A stretch of 64,000 nt of DNA from Sphingobium lignivorans. GTDB lineage: Bacteria; Pseudomonadota; Alphaproteobacteria; Sphingomonadales; Sphingomonadaceae. Positions 27,884 through 36,845 of the stretch are shown one piece after another; within the stretch, counting starts at the first letter, position 1; the number at the start of each line of letters is the position of its first letter. The translations under genes and the position numbers were made by a program. The notes under the pieces are model-generated. The model did not search any database, was not told the origin of the DNA, and was given only the letters and a program-made list of their open reading frames with translations. Location of the stretch: the NCBI RefSeq assembly GCF_014203955.1, contig NZ_JACHKA010000001.1:2263001-2327000 (forward strand), written 5' to 3'.

Positions 27884-29224
27884 TCAGGCCTTCCCCAGCA
27901 GGTCCAGCGCGGCCACGGTCAGCGCCTTGCTGGCGGTGCCGATCACGGCTTCCGGATCGGGCGCCCAGAGCGGGCTGTGCAGACCGGGCAGGCTGATCTC
28001 GCCCTTCTCCGCCTGCGCGACCTTCGCGGGGTCCACTCCGCCCACCCAGAAGATGAAGCTCTCGATCGACTTGTCGGCGCGATGATACTGGCTGAAGTCC
28101 TCGCCGGCCATCACCGGCGGCACGGGCACCACCCGCTCGGCACCGAAATGCCCGCTCAGCAATTGGGAAAGGCGCGCGGTGATGTCAGGCGTATTGAAGG
28201 TCGAAGGCGTGTAGTTCTGCTCCACATGGACGATCGGCATGCGATCGTCAGGCACGCCGGCAGCCATCGCTTCGGCACGGGCAATCCGCTCGATCCCCTT
28301 GAGAAGCGCGGCCCGCGTCTCGTCCGCGTAGCTGCGCACGGTGATGAGCAGCTTCGCCTCGTCCGGAATGATATTGTGCTTCGCGCCGGCAATGAAGCTG
28401 CCCACGGTCACCACCGCCGGCTCCTGCGGATCGCGCTCGCGGCTCACCAGCGTCTGCAGGCTGGTGACGATACGGCTCGCGATGACGATCGGGTCCTTGG
28501 TCAGGTGAGGATAGGCCCCATGGCCGCCCGCGCCGCGGACGGTGATGTCGACGCTGTCCACATTCGCCAGCACCCAGTCCTTCGCATAGCCGATCGTGCC
28601 CGCGGGCAGTTCCGCCGAATCGTGGAAAGCGATCACATAATCCGGCTTGGGAAAGCGGGCGAACAGTCCGTCCTCCAGCATCGCCCTGGCGCCAAGGCCG
28701 ATTTCCTCGGCGGGCTGCAGGATCATGACCAGCGTCCCGGACCAGCGGTCCTTCATGCCGGCAAGCGCCTGCGCGGCCCCCATCCAGGCGGACATGTGCG
28801 TATCGTGCCCGCAGGCATGCATCACAGGGCTCTCGATGCCGTCGCGCGTGGTCGCCACCACTTTCGAGGCATATGGCAGGCCGGTCTTCTCAGCGAGCGG
28901 CAGCGCATCCATGTCCGCGCGGATCAGGAGCGTCGGGCCTTCGCCATTCTTCATCACCGCGACAACGCCGGTCTGGCCCACTTTCTCGGTCACGGTGAAG
29001 CCAAGCGCCTTCACCCGCGCCGCCAACTTGGCTGCCGTCCGCACTTCCTGGAAGCTGAGTTCGGGATTGGCATGCAGGTCGCGATACAGCGCCAGAAGGT
29101 CCGGCATGGCCGCCTCGATCCTGGCATCGACCGGCGTCTCTGCGGCGAAAGCGGTCTGCGGTGTCTGCAAGGCGATGGCTCCCCCGATGAGGCAGGCAAA
29201 CAAGGCTGCCCTGAACTGTTTCAT
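27884..29224 (-). CDS. M20-family amidohydrolase/peptidase, exported
   Basis: The protein of about 446 residues begins with a signal peptide (AALFACLIGGAIALQTPQTAFA). The M20 metal set is seen as IRADMDALP, VMHACGHDTHMSAWMGAA (His and Asp ligands), ILQPAEEIGLGARAM (catalytic Glu pair), RGAGGHGAYPHLTKDP in the dimerisation region and PPVMAGEDFSQY. This matches hippurate hydrolase/N-acyl amino acid amidohydrolases (AmhX/CarbA-like), here probably periplasmic. AGGGAGA lies upstream of the ATG at 29224, so the longer frame to 29317 is excluded. The specific substrate is not deducible. Confidence 0.92.
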   Translation of the reverse strand: MKQFRAALFACLIGGAIALQTPQTAFAAETPVDARIEAAMPDLLALYRDLHANPELSFQEVRTAAKLAARVKALGFTVTEKVGQTGVVAVMKNGEGPTLLIRADMDALPLAEKTGLPYASKVVATTRDGIESPVMHACGHDTHMSAWMGAAQALAGMKDRWSGTLVMILQPAEEIGLGARAMLEDGLFARFPKPDYVIAFHDSAELPAGTIGYAKDWVLANVDSVDITVRGAGGHGAYPHLTKDPIVIASRIVTSLQTLVSRERDPQEPAVVTVGSFIAGAKHNIIPDEAKLLITVRSYADETRAALLKGIERIARAEAMAAGVPDDRMPIVHVEQNYTPSTFNTPDITARLSQLLSGHFGAERVVPVPPVMAGEDFSQYHRADKSIESFIFWVGGVDPAKVAQAEKGEISLPGLHSPLWAPDPEAVIGTASKALTVAALDLLGKA

Positions 29225-29291
29225 ATGCGGATTCTCCCTGATGAGGCGAGCATAAGGCCTTTTCACGTCAGCGAAAGAGGCAGCCTGGCCG

Positions 29292-29360
29292 TCAGGCCAG
29301 CGCATATCCCGCGACAACGAGAATCATCACGCCGATCACCTTCGACGAACCACTTACGGC
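29292..29360 (-). pseudogene. Possible C-terminal remnant of a small membrane transporter
   Basis: Upstream of the M20 gene, another minus-strand frame ends SKVIGVMILVVAGYALA followed by a stop and a CTGGCC/GGCCAG hairpin. The sequence looks like the last transmembrane helix of an SMR/DMT-type transporter, but no upstream remainder exists in frame. It may be a gene end left by an insertion or deletion, or chance. Confidence 0.25.
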
Positions 29361-29397
29361 CTCGCGCGATCCACGAGACGTCCCGGAAGGTCGGCAG

Positions 29398-30329
29398 CTA
29401 CTCCTCCGAGTCGATCAACCATGCGCGTTGCTCCTTGATCTGGTCGGCGAGTTCGGGGCGGGCGCAATAGGCTTCTTCAAAGGCGCTCAACGGCGGAGGG
29501 ACGGGTTCCTCGAACCTTTCCGCAGCTTCCTTGCTCAAGCAGCGGGAGACGGCTTCGCGCTCGCCGAGCATGTCGATCGGGGTCCGGGTGTCGGTCCGGC
29601 GGACAATGGGGTCGGCGAGCCGGGCGACCAAGTCGCTCCAAGCGTCACGATTTGCGGCGGCCTCTTCGTCAGTCCCACCAGCGGTTGGGGCGATCACGAT
29701 GGCCGCGCGCATGGCTTCGGCGTCTTCAAAGCGGCCCAGTTCCCGCAAGGCATTGGCCGCCCGAAATCTCAAAGCGACAGACTCAAGCGCTGTGGCATCA
29801 ACAGGTGCCGACTTGGCGGCTTCGACGAACTCCTCGTTGTAGCGTCGCGCTCTGGTGCCCAGAGGGTCGACATTCTTGGCCTCCCAACTTGCCATCAACA
29901 AGAGCCAGTACGGCTGCTCATCGCCCAAAAATCTGGCTGTCTGATAGGCAAGGTAATGGACCGTTTCGCCTGACGATCGCAGCGCCTTATATTCCGCGCT
30001 CATGACAAAGGGCGTCAGTTTTGCCACCTCCTGAGGCGTGAACTCGCGATACATGACCAACCCGTTGGATGGCACTGGGGTGGCAGAGTGGGAAACTGGC
30101 CGGAGCCCAAGGGCATGCCATCGGGCAATGCCCCCCATTGTGAAATGCTGACCAGCGCCATGTATTGGAACTTCTCCCCTCCCACGGGGCACCTCAGCTT
30201 TTTCGGGACATAGGTGCTTGCGCTGACTGGAGTAAGCGCGACAAACAAAGCGAAGAGGGCAAAAAATGCCCGCTTGCCTCCTCCTGCCGAAGTGACGACA
30301 CGTGGGGGCTGATGGCATTCCCGAGGCAT
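29398..30329 (-). pseudogene. Uncharacterised exported protein, frameshifted
   Basis: Two overlapping minus frames join if one base is added to the GG run at 30071-30072. The upstream frame gives a signal peptide (RAFFALFALFVALTPVSAS) then KKLRCPVGGEKFQYMALVSI and GSGQFPTLPPQC. The downstream frame continues PSNGLVMYREFTPQEVAKLTPFV, ARFLGDEQPYWLLLMASWEAKN and a helical, TPR-like C-terminus (FRAANALRELGRFEDAEAMR). The CPVGG/CP pair resembles the DUF2225-like zinc-ribbon-plus-helical-repeat proteins known from sphingomonads. The function is unknown. The start at 30329 is the best guess. Base composition looks less GC-rich than the flanks. Confidence 0.6.
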
Positions 30330-30485
30330 CCGCTTGTCACTCCCGCCAGAAGGATGCGCTACGCAATGCTGCGGAGGCGTCGCGCTCATCAGCCATGAAA
30401 TTGAAGCGCCCGCAACAATTTCGCCTTGCGTATCGAGGGTGCCCAGCTCCGCGCGCGGTGGCAATCTTTTCTTGTTCCGCCCCGA

Positions 30486-31946
30486 TCATAATTCCGCTGC
30501 TTGCGCGGAATCCGTCTCGGCTTTCTCCTGCTCGTCCGGCTGCTGCCCTTCCTCGCCCGCAAGCGGCCCCGGCAACCGGGCCAGCGCATCGACCTGATCG
30601 ATCGCCTCGATCTCGCGTGAGCCGGTCTCGACGCTCAGTTCCTTGAAGCGCCGGCCCGTTACCAGCACGCGATTCTCGAAGCTGGAGACGAACTTGTTGT
30701 AATGGCCGACCGATCCGTTGAGGCTCCGCCCCAGCGATGCGAGATGCCCGGCAGCGACCGAGAGGCGCTCATACATTTCCTTGCCGAGGGCGCCGACCTG
30801 CTGGGCTTGCTCGGCCAGCTTCTCCTGCCGCCATACGCTGGCGACCGTGCGCGTGATGGCAATAAGATTGGTGGGTGTGGCGAGCAGCACGCGCCGCTCG
30901 AAAGCCCATTCCCAGAGGCCGGCATCCTGCTCCAGCGCGGCAGAGAGGAAATGCTCGCCGGGAATGAACATCACTACATAATCGGCGGCCTTGCCGAAGC
31001 GCGTCCAATAGTCCTTGGCGCCGAGTTGCTGGGCGTGCAGCCGCAGCGATCCGGCATGCGCGCGCAAATGCGCCAGCCGCGTCGTATCGTCGGGCGCGTC
31101 GCTCGCATCCTGATAGGCATTGAGCGAGCATTTCGCATCGATGATGAGTTCCCGCCCGCCGGGCAGGCGCACGATCACGTCGGGCCGCAGCCGCCCGTCC
31201 TCGGTGTCGACCGAGACTTCGCGCAGATAATCGACATGCTCGGAAAGGCCTGCCTGCTCCAGCAGATTGTAGAGCGACTGTTCGCCCCAGCGCCCGCGCG
31301 CCTTGGGACTGGAGCGCAGCGCATTCACCAGCCGCGCGGTTTCATCGCGCACCTGCCCCTGTCCCGCGCGCACCAGCTCCACCGCCTCGCGCAGCGCGGC
31401 GTAACTGTCCACGCGCTCCTTCTCGACCCGGCCAAGCCCTTCCTCATAGCGCTTGAGCGTGGTGTCGATGGGCTGGAGCAGGGCCTTGAGACTCGCTTCG
31501 CTTTTCTCATGCGCCTGATGGAAGCGCTGGTCCGCCCGCTCGATGAGCGCGCGCTGCGCTTCATTCAGCAGCTTGCCCGCCGTCTCGCTGAACTGGGCGG
31601 AAAGCTGCTCGCGCGCTTCCTGCAGCGCCTTGATCTGCGCCGCGAATGCCTCGGTCCGCGCGGCGTGATCGGCGCGCAGGGCGGCGAGCTCCCGCCGGGC
31701 CGTATCGAGTGCTTCGTCCGTCTGCTCGAGCCGCGCGCGCAGCGCCTCCGCCTGCGCCGCCCGTTCCGTCGCGACGGCAAGATCGCGCAGCGCGGCATTG
31801 CGCATGTCCTCAGCCGTCGAGAGGCGCCCGGCCAGCGCGGCGCGCTCCGCCTCCGTGCCCGCCGCCAGACGGCTCCGCAGCAGCCATCCCACGGCAAGGC
31901 CGATCAGCATGGCGGCAAGACCGGCGACAAGAGCGAATGGAGACAC
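30486..31946 (-). CDS. rmuC: DNA recombination protein RmuC
   Basis: RmuC-family proteins limit inversions at short repeats and contain a PD-(D/E)XK-like nuclease core. The N-terminus is a membrane anchor (FALVAGLAAMLIGLAVGWLL). A long coiled coil to about residue 190 follows. The core has RWGEQSLYNLLEQAGLSEHVDY, RLRPDVIVRLPGGRELIIDAKCSLNAY (Asp and Asp-x-Lys), DYVVMFIPGEHFLSAALEQD and LLATPTNLIAITRTVASVWRQE. The 486-residue length and order fit the family. The gene diverges from a radical SAM gene with a LexA box in between. Confidence 0.94.
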   Translation of the reverse strand: MSPFALVAGLAAMLIGLAVGWLLRSRLAAGTEAERAALAGRLSTAEDMRNAALRDLAVATERAAQAEALRARLEQTDEALDTARRELAALRADHAARTEAFAAQIKALQEAREQLSAQFSETAGKLLNEAQRALIERADQRFHQAHEKSEASLKALLQPIDTTLKRYEEGLGRVEKERVDSYAALREAVELVRAGQGQVRDETARLVNALRSSPKARGRWGEQSLYNLLEQAGLSEHVDYLREVSVDTEDGRLRPDVIVRLPGGRELIIDAKCSLNAYQDASDAPDDTTRLAHLRAHAGSLRLHAQQLGAKDYWTRFGKAADYVVMFIPGEHFLSAALEQDAGLWEWAFERRVLLATPTNLIAITRTVASVWRQEKLAEQAQQVGALGKEMYERLSVAAGHLASLGRSLNGSVGHYNKFVSSFENRVLVTGRRFKELSVETGSREIEAIDQVDALARLPGPLAGEEGQQPDEQEKAETDSAQAAEL

Positions 31947-32051
31947 AGATCACCTGCTTCGGGAGGAACGAAAAGGGAACCTACCTTGTCGGTCACAACG
32001 AAGCAAGCGCCACGGGCCCGCCTCGCATGATGGATCAGCGCTTGCTCAAAT

Positions 32052-32066
32052 GTTCTTTGTATGTTC
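32052..32066 (+). promoter_or_regulatory. LexA (SOS) box, alphaproteobacterial GTTC-N7-GTTC
   Basis: GTTC-TTTGTAT-GTTC matches the alphaproteobacterial LexA operator exactly. It ends 10 nt before the ATG of the radical SAM gene and lies about 105 nt upstream of rmuC on the other strand. LexA binding here would cover a promoter of the radical SAM gene and might also affect rmuC. Confidence 0.75.
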
Positions 32067-32076
32067 TATTTCAACC

Positions 32077-33144
32077 ATGTCCGCGATCAAGGGCCGTGGC
32101 GCCCCGTCCAACGCCGGTTCATCCCGCTTTGCCTTGCCCGCCCGGCAGGATGACGGCGACTGGCTTGATCGCCTGTGCAACGATGCAGAGGATGCCCCGC
32201 TGCCCCTGCGCACGACGGTGACGGAAGAGCAGGCCCGCACGATCATCACGCGCAACACTTCCCCCGATGTGGGATTCGATCAGTCGATCAACGCCTATCG
32301 GGGTTGCGAGCATGGGTGCATCTATTGCTTCGCGCGGCCGAGCCATGCCCGGCTCGATCTTTCGCCCGGCCTCGATTTCGAGAGCCGGCTGTTCGTGAAG
32401 CCGGACGCGGCCGCCTTGTTGCGCAAGGAACTGGGCCGTCGCGGCTATGAGGTGCGCCCCATCGCCATGGGCACGAATACGGACCCCTATCAGCCGATCG
32501 AGGGGCATTATCGCGTGACGCGCGCCTGCATCGAGGTGCTGGCGCAATGCCGTCATCCGCTGATGATCACCACCAAGTCGGACCGCGTGACGCGCGACCT
32601 GGACCTGCTCGCGCCCATGGCGGCGAACGGGCTCGTCGCGGTGGCTCTCTCGCTGACCAGTCTCGATGCGGCGCTTTCCCGAAAGCTGGAGCCCCGCGCG
32701 CCGCATCCGCGCAAGCGCCTCGCCGCGATCCGCGCCTTGAGCGAGGTTGGCGTGCCGGTGAATGCCTGCGTTTCCCCGATCATTCCGGCGATCAACGATG
32801 CGGAGATCGAGGCGCTGGTGGAAGCGGCCGTGACGGCGGGCGCGCGCTCGGTCTCCAATATCCCGGTGCGCCTTCCCTTCGAGGTGGCGCCGCTGTTCCG
32901 CGACTGGCTGAACGTCCATTTCCCGGACCGGGCCGGGAAAGTGATGCACCTCATCCAGTCGATCCGGGGCGGACGGGACAATGATCCGGACTTCGGCAGC
33001 CGGATGCGGGGTTCGGGCCCTTATGCCGATCTCATCCGCATGCGGTTCGACAAGGCGCGGCACCGCCATAGGCTCGCGGACGGGCGCATCACGCTGCGGC
33101 GCGACCTGTTCATTCCGCCGGGCGACCAGTTGCGGCTCTTCTGA
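32077..33144 (+). CDS. PA0069-family (SplB-like) radical SAM protein
   Basis: The 355-residue protein has the radical SAM cluster motif as CEHGCIYCFARPSHARLDL (CxxxCxxC, near residue 77). MGTNTDPYQPIEG, ITTKSDRVTRDLDLL and VSPIIPAINDAEIE follow. This is the COG1533/PA0069 family, related to spore photoproduct lyase. The reaction is not established, and DNA repair has been suspected from the SplB relationship. The LexA box immediately upstream supports a DNA-damage role. The ATG has no Shine-Dalgarno sequence and is very close to the operator, so the transcript may be leaderless or nearly so. Confidence 0.9.
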   Translation: MSAIKGRGAPSNAGSSRFALPARQDDGDWLDRLCNDAEDAPLPLRTTVTEEQARTIITRNTSPDVGFDQSINAYRGCEHGCIYCFARPSHARLDLSPGLDFESRLFVKPDAAALLRKELGRRGYEVRPIAMGTNTDPYQPIEGHYRVTRACIEVLAQCRHPLMITTKSDRVTRDLDLLAPMAANGLVAVALSLTSLDAALSRKLEPRAPHPRKRLAAIRALSEVGVPVNACVSPIIPAINDAEIEALVEAAVTAGARSVSNIPVRLPFEVAPLFRDWLNVHFPDRAGKVMHLIQSIRGGRDNDPDFGSRMRGSGPYADLIRMRFDKARHRHRLADGRITLRRDLFIPPGDQLRLF

Positions 33145-33187
33145 GCTGACACGATGACCAGCCAACCACCCCTTACCGCAGGCAGGA

Positions 33188-36100
33188 TCAGGCCACCACG
33201 CGCAATTGCGGACCGATCGGCGTCATGACGACCGCGCGCACGCCTGCGATCGCTTCGATGCGCTCGGCAAGTTCGCCATCGAGTTGGAAATCCTCGCCCA
33301 CGCAGACGATCGCGTCGCCGCCTTCCGGCAGGGGCGTCGTGATCTCGACGCGCGAGCGCCCGCCACGCCGGCCGGAGAGCATGCCGGCCAGCGGCGCGAT
33401 GGCTTCCACCGCGTCCACGCTCACCGTCATGCGCAGCTTGGCCACGCTGGCCACGCGCGCGAAAGGCGTGACATTGCGCACCGTGACACGTGGGGTTTCC
33501 TCACCGGGCTGGCGGTCCAGCTCGACACCGAGCAGCGCGCATTCATTCTCCTCATGCAGCCGCGCAAGCAGCTTGCAGCCTTCCTCGTCGAAACAGCTCG
33601 CCTGGAACTGGCCACTGCTATCGGAGAAGGTGGCAGCCACGTAGCGCCCGCCCCGGCGCGTGTCGCGCCAGCGGATTTCCTCCACGAGAGCCGCCATCGC
33701 GGCCTGGTTGCGTTCGCCCGATCCCAGGCCGGACGATTGCCCGCACAGCTCGGCATAAGTGCGCACGCCGCGCTCCTTGCTGATCTGGCGATAGCGGTCC
33801 ACGGGATGGGCCGAGAAATAGAAGCCGAACGCTTCCTTCTCCTGGGCCATCCGCTCGCTTTGCGACCAGACGGCATCCGTTGGCAGCGGCACATCGGCAT
33901 GGGCGGCATCGTCCCCGCCGAACAGGCCGCCTTGCCCACTCTCGCGCTGTTCGGCGGCTTTGGCGGCCACGGAGAGGATGGTCTCGGCGGCGGCATGGAC
34001 GACCGCGCGGTCCAGCCCCAGCGAATCGAAAGCGCCCGCAGCCGCGAGGCTTTCGAGCTGGCGCCGATTGAGCAGGCGCGGCTCGATCCGTCCCGCCAGA
34101 TCATCGAGATCGCGGAAGCGCCCGCCTTGCTCGCGCGCCTCGACCAGCGTTTCCATGGCCTTCTCGCCCACGCCCTTCAGGCCACCCAGCGCATAGCGCA
34201 CCGCCATCTGGCCGGACCCGGCGGGATCGGGCTCCACGGTAAAGTCCGCGCCGCTCAGGTTGATGTCCGGTGCCAGGCAAGGGACGCCCATGCGGCGCAT
34301 GTCGTCCACGAACACGCAGAGCTTGTCGGTCTGGTGGATGTCGAAGGCCATGGAGCCGGCGTAGAATTCGGCCGGGTGATGCGCCTTGAGCCAGGCCGTC
34401 TGGTAGGCGAGCAGCGCATAGGCGGCCGCATGGCTCTTGTTGAAGCCGTAACCGGCGAACTTGTCGATCAAGTCGAACAGCTCGTTGGCCTTCTTCTTGT
34501 CGATATTGTTGGTCTTGCACCCTTCGACGAAAGTGGCCCGCTGCGCGTCCATCTCCGCCTTGATCTTCTTGCCCATCGCGCGCCGCAGCAGGTCGGCGCC
34601 GCCGAGCGAATAGCCGGCGAGGATCTGCGCGGCCTGCATCACCTGCTCCTGATAGACGAAGATCCCGTAGGTCTCGTTCAGGATCGGCTCCAGCAGCGGA
34701 TGGGGATATTCGATGTCCTCCTGCCCGTTCTTGCGGCGGCCGAAGAGCGGGATGTTGTCCATCGGGCCCGGACGGTAGAGCGAGACGAGCGCGACGATAT
34801 CGCCGAAGTTCGTGGGGCGCACAGCTGCGAGCGTCTTGCGCATGCCTTCCGATTCCAGCTGGAACACGCCCACCGTGTCGCCGCGCTTGAGCAGGTCGTA
34901 GACTTTCTGGTCGTCCCAGCTCAGCGCGTTGAGATCGACATGGATGTCCCGCTTCGCCAGCAGCTGCACCGCGCGCTGGAGCACGGACAGTGTCTTGAGG
35001 CCGAGAAAGTCGAATTTCACAAGCCCGGCCGTCTCGACATATTTCATGTCGAACTGCGTGACCGGCATGTCGGACTTGGGATCGCGATAGAGCGGCACGA
35101 GCTGGGAAAGCGGCCGGTCGCCAATCACCACGCCGGCGGCATGGGTGGAGCTGTTGCGCGGCAGGCCCTCCAGCATCCGCGCCTGATCCACGAGCCGCTT
35201 GATCTGGCCGTCCGCCTTGTACTCCGCGACGAACTCGGCCGAGCCATTCATGGTGCGCTCGAGCGTCCAGGGATCGGTCGGGTGGTTGGGCACCAGCTTG
35301 GCCAGGCGGTCCACCTGGTTATAGCCCATCTGCAGCACGCGGCCGGTATCCTTGAGCGCCGCGCGGGCCTTCAGCGTACCGAAAGTGATGATCTGCGCGA
35401 CATGATCGGCACCATATTTCTGCTGGACGTAGCGGATCACTTCGCCACGCCGCGTTTCGCAGAAGTCGATGTCGAAGTCCGGCATCGAGACGCGTTCGGG
35501 ATTGAGGAAGCGCTCGAACAGCAGGCCGAGCTGGAGCGGATCGAGATCGGTGATGGTGAGCGCCCAGGCGACCACGGAGCCTGCGCCCGATCCGCGCCCC
35601 GGCCCCACCGGAATGTCCTGCGCCTTGGCCCATTTGATGAAGTCGGCAACGATCAGGAAGTAGCCGGGGAAGCCCATCTGGATGATGACGCCCAGCTCGA
35701 ACTCGAGCCGCTCGAAATAAGGCCGGCGCGCCGCCTCGTCCGTGATGCCCAGCGCTGCAAGCCGCGCTTCCAGCCCTGCCGTGGCGTCCTGCCGCAGCTG
35801 CGCCTCCTCGCCGGCGCGGTCTCCTGCAAGGCTGGGAAGGATAGGCTTGCGCTTGGGCGCCATGACCGCGCAGCGTTGCGCCACGACCAGCGTATTGGCG
35901 ATCGCTTCCGGCAGGTCATCAAACAGCGTGATCATCTGGTCTGCTGGCTTCATCCAGCTTTCCGGCGAGCTTTTGGGGCGCTCGTCGCTCTCGACATAGC
36001 TGCTGCTCGCGATGCACAGCAGCACGTCGTGCGCGCCATGGAAGCCGGCATCGGCATAGCAGGCGGGATTGGTGGCGACGATCGGCAGGCCCCGCGCATA

Positions 36101-36679
36101 AGCCAGGTCGAGCAGCGCGGGCTCTGCCTTTTCCATCACCGGATCGCCGGTGCGCGAAAGCTCGATGTAGAGCCTGTCGCCGAACAGTGCCTCCAGCCGG
36201 TCGAGCCAGGCCCGGGCCGCGTCGGGCTGGTCCTCCGCGATCAGCCGCGCCAGCGCACCCTCGCCCGAGGCGGTCAGACAGATCAGCCCTTCATGATGCC
36301 GTGCCAGAGCCTCGAAATCGACATGCGCATCCGCCTCGATCGGCCGGTCGACATGCGCCTGGCTCACCAGCGCGCAGAGATTGGCATAGCCCGTTTCGTC
36401 CTGCGCAAGCAGCACCAACCAGTCGAGCACGAGCGTGGCACCATCCGGCCGCCCCGGCCGCGCGATGGACAATGTGGCGCCGATGATGGGCTGAACGCCG
36501 GCTTTGGCCGCCGCGTCGGAGAAGGACATGGCGGCATAGAGCCCGTTGCGGTCCGTCAGCGCGACGGCGGGAAAGCCCTGCTCCTTCGCCCGCGCTGCGA
36601 GTTGCTTTGGCGCGATCGCCCCTTCAAGCAGCGTATAGGCCGATAGATTGCGAAGCGGGACATAAGGCGCATGGGGCAT
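33188..36679 (-). CDS. dnaE: DNA polymerase III subunit alpha
   Basis: This is the replicative polymerase catalytic subunit (1,163 residues). The N-terminal PHP domain begins YVPLRNLSAYTLLEGAI ... FPAVALTDRNGLYAA. The polymerase core includes GPGRGSGAGSVVAWAL and SMPDFDIDFCETRRGEV near residue 400 (catalytic Asp pair), then RNSSTHAAGVVIGD and LYRPGPMDNIPLFGRRK. A helix-hairpin-helix segment (LGGLKGVGEKAMETLVEAR) and an OB fold lie at the C-terminus. The length and the PHP/OB organisation match DnaE1 and not the error-prone DnaE2. The ATG at 36679 has AAAGGG upstream. A longer frame to 36718 exists but is less likely. Confidence 0.96.
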   Translation of the reverse strand: MPHAPYVPLRNLSAYTLLEGAIAPKQLAARAKEQGFPAVALTDRNGLYAAMSFSDAAAKAGVQPIIGATLSIARPGRPDGATLVLDWLVLLAQDETGYANLCALVSQAHVDRPIEADAHVDFEALARHHEGLICLTASGEGALARLIAEDQPDAARAWLDRLEALFGDRLYIELSRTGDPVMEKAEPALLDLAYARGLPIVATNPACYADAGFHGAHDVLLCIASSSYVESDERPKSSPESWMKPADQMITLFDDLPEAIANTLVVAQRCAVMAPKRKPILPSLAGDRAGEEAQLRQDATAGLEARLAALGITDEAARRPYFERLEFELGVIIQMGFPGYFLIVADFIKWAKAQDIPVGPGRGSGAGSVVAWALTITDLDPLQLGLLFERFLNPERVSMPDFDIDFCETRRGEVIRYVQQKYGADHVAQIITFGTLKARAALKDTGRVLQMGYNQVDRLAKLVPNHPTDPWTLERTMNGSAEFVAEYKADGQIKRLVDQARMLEGLPRNSSTHAAGVVIGDRPLSQLVPLYRDPKSDMPVTQFDMKYVETAGLVKFDFLGLKTLSVLQRAVQLLAKRDIHVDLNALSWDDQKVYDLLKRGDTVGVFQLESEGMRKTLAAVRPTNFGDIVALVSLYRPGPMDNIPLFGRRKNGQEDIEYPHPLLEPILNETYGIFVYQEQVMQAAQILAGYSLGGADLLRRAMGKKIKAEMDAQRATFVEGCKTNNIDKKKANELFDLIDKFAGYGFNKSHAAAYALLAYQTAWLKAHHPAEFYAGSMAFDIHQTDKLCVFVDDMRRMGVPCLAPDINLSGADFTVEPDPAGSGQMAVRYALGGLKGVGEKAMETLVEAREQGGRFRDLDDLAGRIEPRLLNRRQLESLAAAGAFDSLGLDRAVVHAAAETILSVAAKAAEQRESGQGGLFGGDDAAHADVPLPTDAVWSQSERMAQEKEAFGFYFSAHPVDRYRQISKERGVRTYAELCGQSSGLGSGERNQAAMAALVEEIRWRDTRRGGRYVAATFSDSSGQFQASCFDEEGCKLLARLHEENECALLGVELDRQPGEETPRVTVRNVTPFARVASVAKLRMTVSVDAVEAIAPLAGMLSGRRGGRSRVEITTPLPEGGDAIVCVGEDFQLDGELAERIEAIAGVRAVVMTPIGPQLRVVA

Positions 36680-36845
36680 GGCAGGCCCTTTATGTGGCGT
36701 GCGGACCGGCGCTGACAACCCATGGCTTGCCGACGCAACGACTTGTCCACAGGCTTTTGCCTATTCATGCGCGCAAACTTGCCAGTTGTGGCGATTCATG
36801 GTCCAACTGAGCACTGATCATATCCGTTTTGGGGGAGACGATGTC

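Noticed and set aside
30015-30464. Separate small protein ending SSRLRRWQN
   Set aside because: It is the first part of the frameshifted secreted protein. Its last residues are out of frame, and the conserved sequence continues in the other frame.
33206-36646. 1,146-codon open frame antisense to dnaE, and similar long antisense frames at 46-2232, 6407-8296 and 56647-58002
   Set aside because: High-GC DNA leaves long stop-free antisense frames. These translations are rich in Arg/His/Gly/Ala/Asp with no family motifs, while the opposite strand encodes complete known proteins.
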